Origin: Patiria miniata
Lineage: Eukaryota > Echinodermata > Asteroidea > Valvatida > Asterinidae
Direction of reading: 5' to 3'
Length of the DNA: 64,000 nt
NCBI RefSeq assembly: GCF_015706575.1
Contig: NW_024037050.1
Span: 3,844,001 to 3,908,000, forward strand
In this document: piece after piece, positions 59,501 to 64,000 of the stretch
How positions within the stretch are numbered: position 1 is the stretch's first letter
Layout: every line of letters starts with the position of its first letter
Notes under the pieces: model-generated
The model's input: only the letters and a program-made list of their open reading frames with translations
Databases searched by the model: none
Told to the model about the DNA's origin: nothing
Made by a program: the position numbers and the translations under genes

Positions 59501-59956
59501 AAAGAGGTTGTGGAATGCTCGAAGACATTTCCATCATTTTTCGGGTATATGTAGCCTAAGGTGTGATGAAATAAAAACGACTATTGTTTCTGTCATAAAA
59601 TGAGTACAAAAGGTACTTTTGAGAGCTGTTTTTCAAGTCCTGTCATGCCTGTTTCGACCCGAACGTGCAATTTGTGTAAAAGTCGTCGTTGCGGGCAGCA
59701 AACAAAACACAGTAAATCGTGACGTAATAAACAGGACTCCCGATGCAGAGTAGCATAAAGGAGTCCTGTTTATTACGTCCCGATTTACTGTGTTTTGTTT
59801 GCTGCCCGCAACGACAACTTTTACACAAATTGTACATTTGGGTCGAAACAGGACCTGAAAAATAGCTCTCAAAAGTACCTTTTGTACTCATTTGATGACA
59901 GAAAACATATACCCAAAAAATGACGGAAATGTCTTCGAGCATTCCACAACCTCTTT
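59501..59956. repeat. Long foldback element (200-240-bp arms)
   Basis: AAAGAGGTTGTGGAATGCTC at the left end is mirrored by GAGCATTCCACAACCTCTTT at the right end. The inner ends AATAAACAGGACTCC and GGAGTCCTGTTTATT meet around a loop of about 18 bases (59743-59760). The left arm has about 40 extra bases (GCCTAAGGTGTGATG region). Transcripts of the locus would form a long hairpin here. Confidence 0.9.
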
Positions 59957-61253
59957 ACAACATTTGCTTTTGCTGCAATTTTCAGAAATAAATGGATTTG
60001 AAGGATTAGTATGTTATGGCAAATATTGTTAAACTGACTTGTTTCACGTTTTGGGCTTATAGATGCTGGAAAAACCAAGAAAATCATGTTCTTGTAGTCT
60101 AGTTCCCTGACCCCTCTCAAGATGAAACGGAGCAATTTATAGACTTTGGGGAATTGTAAGGTCAAAGAATCAGTCAGGCAGGCTTGTACCTCTTCACAGG
60201 TGTGTAATCAATTGCAAAGAAAATGCGGAACAACTCAATATGAAAAATTAGGAGTGGTTTTTGAAAAAAAGCCAGTTTTCTCCAATGCTGGTCGGCCGAT
60301 CAGCGTTGAAAAAATACACTATTTCTTGAAAATGTCAGCATACCAGCAGCCAGGATTTTACAGGATGCTTTAGACTGTCATTCCCTAACAATCCAGTAAG
60401 GTATTTCGTGGTAATTTTTGAGTATTTCGTTTTTTGAGGTTTGCAAATGTTGTATCTTCCCTTAAAGAAGGACGCATAAGAACTGCTCTGTAAAAGTTTC
60501 AGCTCAGTGATACTAAACATTTTGGGAAGAAAATGTTTGCACAATTTTGGGTCTCTTGACTCGATTCTATTGCTAATGCTTGTAAAAAAAAATATGCCAG
60601 TGGCGGCGTCAGACTCTAAAATTAGGGTGGAGGCAATTGAGGGGCAAGGAATTTTTTTAGGGGGGGGGGACCAGTCAATAGTCCGGAAATAGGACACTTG
60701 AGCAACTTAGAAACGTAGTTGTTTTTATGAATGAGAAATGTATCAAACCACAAAATTGTGCATAAAAAATGTATAACAAATGTAAAAAGACGTTGGCTGC
60801 ACACTATCTACGGCTGTAAAAATTGCATTGATGGCGTGTTTTGTCCACCAAAGTACCAATGTTTGTAATGCTTTCATTGGCCCAAAATGTGTCCACAGAA
60901 CCGATGATTCACCCTCTATCTTCAACTTGTTATGAATCTTAACAGGGAAGAAAATAAACATAATTAATCTATTTGTAAATAAAGTGTTGGGGGCAAACTG
61001 GGGGGGGGGGCAAACTGGGGGAAAGGAAACATCATTGCAAAGTGCAATAGACAAAAATGTTACTTAAAGTTTTGAGTTTCATTTTATAAGTGACAACATG
61101 CTAAACACTCTTCTACACTTCTTCCAATGTTATGATGTATCTAGAGCACAAACCAAATGGGTAAAACCCTGCTAACAATCTGCCTATAGATATTCAAAAC
61201 AAATGTCTATCGAAATTCAATATCAAATAAATGCCATAAGATTGATATCTTAC
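59957..61253. other. Intron D2-D3, remainder
   Basis: CCAGTGGCGGCGTCAG at 60598 followed by a G10 run (60661-60670) and GGGGGG/CAAACTGGGG near 61000-61020 resemble the ends of a hAT-like element, but no target duplication could be matched. Otherwise nothing recognised. Confidence 0.4.
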
Positions 61254-61583
61254 CACGGGTAACTCCACACACAACAGCCACATCCTCTGCATGGCCACAG
61301 TTGCTTTCGCCCCACGTTGACCGGTCGCAGTCCTCTAGTCTACCCTCATTGCCACTGCATGCCACGTCGTCCATCAGAATCGGGCCGGGGCCCTCTCCAA
61401 ATTCATCTGCGCCGCCGACTCTGACACCACCCTGGCCGAAGCCAAGCTGTCGGCACACCACGTCGGCGTCAGCCAGCTCAAAGTCATCGTCACAGACTGT
61501 GCCCCACTCGCCTTGGTAGTAGACCTCCACGCGCCCCTTGTTCTCTTCATCGCTATCAGCCAATCGCACTGTTTTTAGGGGCT
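61254..61583 (-). CDS. D2, SRCR domain exon
   Basis: 330 nt, phase 1-1; acceptor CTTGACAG, donor GTAAGATAT. Starts EPLKTVRLADSDEENKGRVE, then [41 protein letters not shown] and HAEDVAVVC. Six cysteines, acidic site intact. The YYQGEWGT core is beta-like; LMDD and the DEENKG loop are its own. Confidence 0.92.
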
Positions 61584-61661
61584 CTGTCAAGAAGACACAG
61601 ACATCAACTTTTGATACACTGAAATGTGTGGCTCGGAGGTGCTGGGTGTAGTAACAGCCTT

Positions 61662-61836
61662 AAGCCCGGTTCATACTCTGCGCGAAAGCGAATGCGAATG
61701 TGTGACGTCATGGCAAGTATTCACCCTGCGAATTCATAGAAGTTTAATACATTTCAACTCAGGCGAATTTCACAGCGAACGTTTCATGACATCAAATTCA
61801 CTTCGCATTCGCATTAAGTATGAACCGGGCTTTACA
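61662..61836. mobile_element. MITE, AAGCCCGGTTCATACT family, copy 2
   Basis: AAGCCCGGTTCATACTCTGC at the left is mirrored by TAAGTATGAACCGGGCTT at the right, with GCGAATGCGAA/TTCGCATTCGC sub-terminal words. About 175 bp, no coding capacity. Confidence 0.85.
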
Positions 61837-62011
61837 ATGTAACCATGGTTTATGTGGAGATCATATGAAATACATTACAGTCACAATTTGAATACAATCA
61901 CTCAAAAGCGAAATGGAATAAATGAGTTTGCAGTAAAACAATCCAAATTCTGTTATTTTATCAACAAGGAGATATCAATTTTGTTCTTCTTTTGTTTGTC
62001 GGGTAGACAGT

Positions 62012-62215
62012 TCAGATATCAGCTTGTAGTTGGGTCAACCATAGTTTGGTCTCCTGGTCCAAGTTAGTTAGACCGTCTGCTCCATGTGGCGATTGGTAGA
62101 TGGGGCAATGGGATAGAATATAGTCTGCAGTTTGGTCTGCAGTCCCACATTCGCAGGTGGTACTGTCCGCGAGGCCCCACCCGGCCATGTTGACTCGGAA
62201 GCACCACACGCCAGT
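62012..62215 (-). mobile_element. 3' fragment of a non-LTR retrotransposon reverse transcriptase ORF
   Basis: The minus-strand frame encodes MAGWGLADSTTCECG, TADQTADYILSHCPIYQ and a KLWL ending, closed by TGA. This is the C-terminal cysteine/histidine motif (WGLxxSxxCxCG...HxxxxCP) that follows the reverse transcriptase domain in many LINE ORFs. Only about 65 codons remain; it sits in intron D1-D2 on the same strand as the gene, 76 bp downstream of the D1 donor. A different frame reads through from D1 and is not coding. Confidence 0.8.
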
Positions 62216-62290
62216 TCAAAGGCAATTTTGATCCAAAAGGAAGTGACTGTATGCTATTTGCCGACTTTTCATACCCTTTTGCAATCTTAC

Positions 62291-62626
62291 CAATGTTTGG
62301 TACGCACACCACTCCAGCATCTTGACTATGCTGACAGCCGACCCCTGCCGAGCCTGCAGACGGACACTCCGTGATGCTTAGCTCCGTGCCGACACAGCCG
62401 ACATCGTCCATCAGGATAGAGCCAGCTCCCTCCCCAAAGAAGGCAGAGGATTTGGCCGAGTAGGCTCCCTCATCGAAGCCCAATTGGTGACAAACCACGT
62501 CCGCATCAGTCTTGTCCCAGTTGGTGTCGCAAATCGTCCCCCAGTCCCCGTCTTTATAGACTTCCACACGGCCCACGTGATCAGCTGTACCGTCCGCAAG
62601 TCGAATCTGAATTAGTGGCTCCGGTT
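62291..62626 (-). CDS. D1, SRCR domain exon (most 5' in the window)
   Basis: 336 nt, phase 1-1; acceptor TAGTAATAG, donor GTAAGATT. Starts EPEPLIQIRLADGTADHVGR, then DGDWGTICDTNW, GEGAGSILMDDVGC, SAGSAGVGC and HSQDAGVVCVPNIG. Six cysteines. The acidic site is altered twice (CDT for CDD, HSQD for HSED). The first codon is completed from an exon beyond the right edge. Confidence 0.92.
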
Positions 62627-63022
62627 CTATTACTATAACAAAAGAGTGTGACAATGTTTGATTCAATAAAATGTCCATGCTATCTCCCTAATAAATTCAA
62701 AACTGATAAAAAAACACTCACATCAGGTGTTTTTGATTTTACATTAATATAACAGATTAATAATAAGCTTAATAATATACAATAAGATTATAACAATAAT
62801 AAATTAATTCAAATAAACTCTGACAAAAGTATTACTGTTTTTATAGCCCCCTTTACCTGTGACCACACCTGTGATTGGCTTGTGATACATGGCTTGTAAC
62901 GTACAAGCCATTCATGTCACAAGCCTAGTCACAAGCTGATCAAAGGAACCATGACAAAGGTAGAATTCTTTGCCAATGCCTACTTTTGTTTCTTGTGACC
63001 TTTGTTGTGATTGACTTGCCAT
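62627..63022. other. Intron upstream of D1, left part
   Basis: AT-rich to about 62850, then ACATGGCTTGTAACGTACAA with inverted GCTTGTGA words (62870-62940). No exon, signal peptide or promoter was recognised. Confidence 0.35.
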
Positions 63023-63806
63023 TTAAAGCTATAGTCCATCATTTGCAGCTATCCGAAAAGTAACTGCCGTAATTATTGTTGAAAAACATACTTGAAAAAA
63101 ATTAAGACTGCTGCAAACTGCTTACTGACTGGGTGGACCTGAAATATATAAATCTAAAAATTAATGTGGCCTGACGTTGCAAACTTAGCAAGTTCTTCTT
63201 CAGAGGCTAAAACAGAAATGACAGAGGTACATACCCACCTAATCCTCCTTTTGTGTTTCTTCTTTCAGCCCTGCATGTTTGTGTGCACCCCCCATGTGAA
63301 TGTATGTACCTCTGTCATTTCTGTTTTAGCCTCTGAAGAAGAACTTGCTAAGTTTGCAATGTCAGGCCACATTAATTTTTAGAAAAACATACTTGGTTGA
63401 AAGATAGTAAACTGCCTGTGAAATTGTTCCTTCCGGCAAGCTGTCATTTTAAAGTAATCAACGAAAGAAGGCCTTTCCAACAGTGCTTCTTAAGACGCAT
63501 CGTAGGAAATTTAAATTAGTAGTTCGTTTTGTTATTCGGCGAAGCGCGCGCAAGCATTGGCACAACGCACACGCACAGTGAGAACGTGTCTCAGACGCTG
63601 AAATCTGACCAAATTCAAAACATGATTCAGCAACTTTTGATTTGAAATTGAGATCTTAGAATGCTGTTTTTCTCGAAATATACGGCTGAAGCTGATCTCA
63701 AACGTCATCAGGTTAGTTGTTCAGTACCCTTCTTTAGATTTTGTGGACTTTTGTTGCTTCAAACAAACAAAATGCACAAATTACAAATGATGGACTATAT
63801 CTTTAA
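63023..63806. mobile_element. TIR element, AAAGCTATAGTCCATCATTTG family, full copy
   Basis: TAAAGCTATAGTCCATCATT at the left is mirrored by CAAATGATGGACTATATCTTTA at the right. The interior matches 6881-7423 (GCGCAAGCATTG, ATCAGGTTAGTTGTT). It is interrupted by a nested foldback at 63155-63382; AAAACATACTTG occurs on both sides of the interruption (about 63085 and 63384). Confidence 0.8.
63155..63382. repeat. Nested foldback element (about 80-bp arms)
   Basis: AAAAATTAATGTGGCCTGAC, AACTTAGCAAGTTCTTCTTC and ACAGAAATGACAGAGGTACA are mirrored by 63299-63382. The loop holds CATGTTTGTGTGCACCCCCC. A predicted plus-strand ORF here is an artefact. Confidence 0.85.
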
Positions 63807-63879
63807 CTTGTGATCGGACTTGGGATTTGACGTATAAGCAACTTCTGATCTGACATGTGACTAAATATGGGCGAGTCCC

Positions 63880-64000
63880 AATACATGGCGCCACCAAGAG
63901 GAGCAGTGCATTGTGGGAGACGGTCGACAATTTGATGGCGCGGGGTTTATATATCTGGTGAGTCGTTTCAAAGCACATAAATCAAGTATCTTTTTTGTTC
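63880..64000. repeat. Segment shared with 48515-48680
   Basis: GCCACCAAGAGGAGCAGTGC, ATTGTGGGAGACGGTCGAC and AAATCAAGTATC recur in the same order in the intron of D9. It may be a dispersed repeat. A promoter-type function was considered because of GCATTGTGGGA and TTTATATA, but cannot be supported. Confidence 0.5.

Noticed and set aside
59643..60165. Minus-strand frames at 59643-59942 and 59869-60165
   Set aside because: They run through a foldback element and AT-rich intron, with no recognisable domain.
60598..61020. A fourth hAT-like element
   Set aside because: One end resembles CAGTGGCG and G runs are present, but no matching second end or 8-bp duplication was found.
62064..62290. Extension of D1 beyond its donor in the long minus-strand ORF
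   Set aside because: A good GTAAGATT donor lies at 62290 in the shared phase, and a reverse transcriptase fragment occupies the extension in another frame.

Overview
The window is intron-rich animal genomic DNA carrying one very long minus-strand locus made of scavenger receptor cysteine-rich (SRCR) domains. I can place 42 SRCR exons and one EGF-like exon between 62626 and the stop codon at 169-171. Together they encode 33 SRCR domains plus one EGF-like domain, about 11.2 kb of coding sequence. All 43 exons are phase 1 at their 5' end. The 42 internal ones are phase 1 at both ends. The 5' part of the gene (start codon, signal peptide, promoter) lies beyond the right edge. No gene boundary is visible inside the array, but two or more adjacent genes cannot be excluded. 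Large SRCR expansions are known from sea urchins and amphioxus. With the element-rich introns this suggests an invertebrate deuterostome, most likely an echinoderm; I cannot name the species.

Domains are numbered D1 to D33 in transcript order, so D1 is at the right and D33 at the left. D1-D4 are single-exon SRCR domains and an EGF-like exon follows D4. D5-D27 are built from three recurring types. Alpha domains are always split by an intron after the FGxG motif into about 64-70 + 46 codons. Beta domains are single exons with an EP-V-RL start and a VYYQGEWGT core. Gamma domains are single exons with a glycine-rich linker and a TE-DVGVTC end. Alpha is followed by beta nine times, sometimes with gamma after it. 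D28-D33 (8.9 kb to 0.2 kb) are more divergent single-exon domains. D33 runs into a stop and looks like the terminal exon. All intact domains have six cysteines.

The middle of the locus grew by recent tandem duplication. A block of about 7.3-7.6 kb (gamma, beta, alpha in left-to-right order, plus introns) occurs at 18996-26309 and 26310-33946, with a third partial copy from 33947. Next to it a 2.9 kb alpha-beta block is duplicated (exon offset 2862 bp), and the second copy has since received a 2.27 kb hAT-like insertion. The middle 7.6 kb copy has single-base frameshifts in both its beta and gamma exons, and both fall in C runs.

The introns hold many transposon remnants. There are non-autonomous hAT-like elements with exact 8-bp target duplications (three sites plus a duplicated copy), tRNA-derived SINEs with A and B boxes, long foldback elements, TIR elements, a fragment of a non-LTR reverse transcriptase, and an unusual family in which a tRNA-like pol III unit sits between terminal inverted repeats. 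No rRNA, CRISPR array or bacterial-type feature is present. The protein is predicted to be secreted or membrane-anchored and to act in recognition or adhesion, from knowledge of the SRCR family only.
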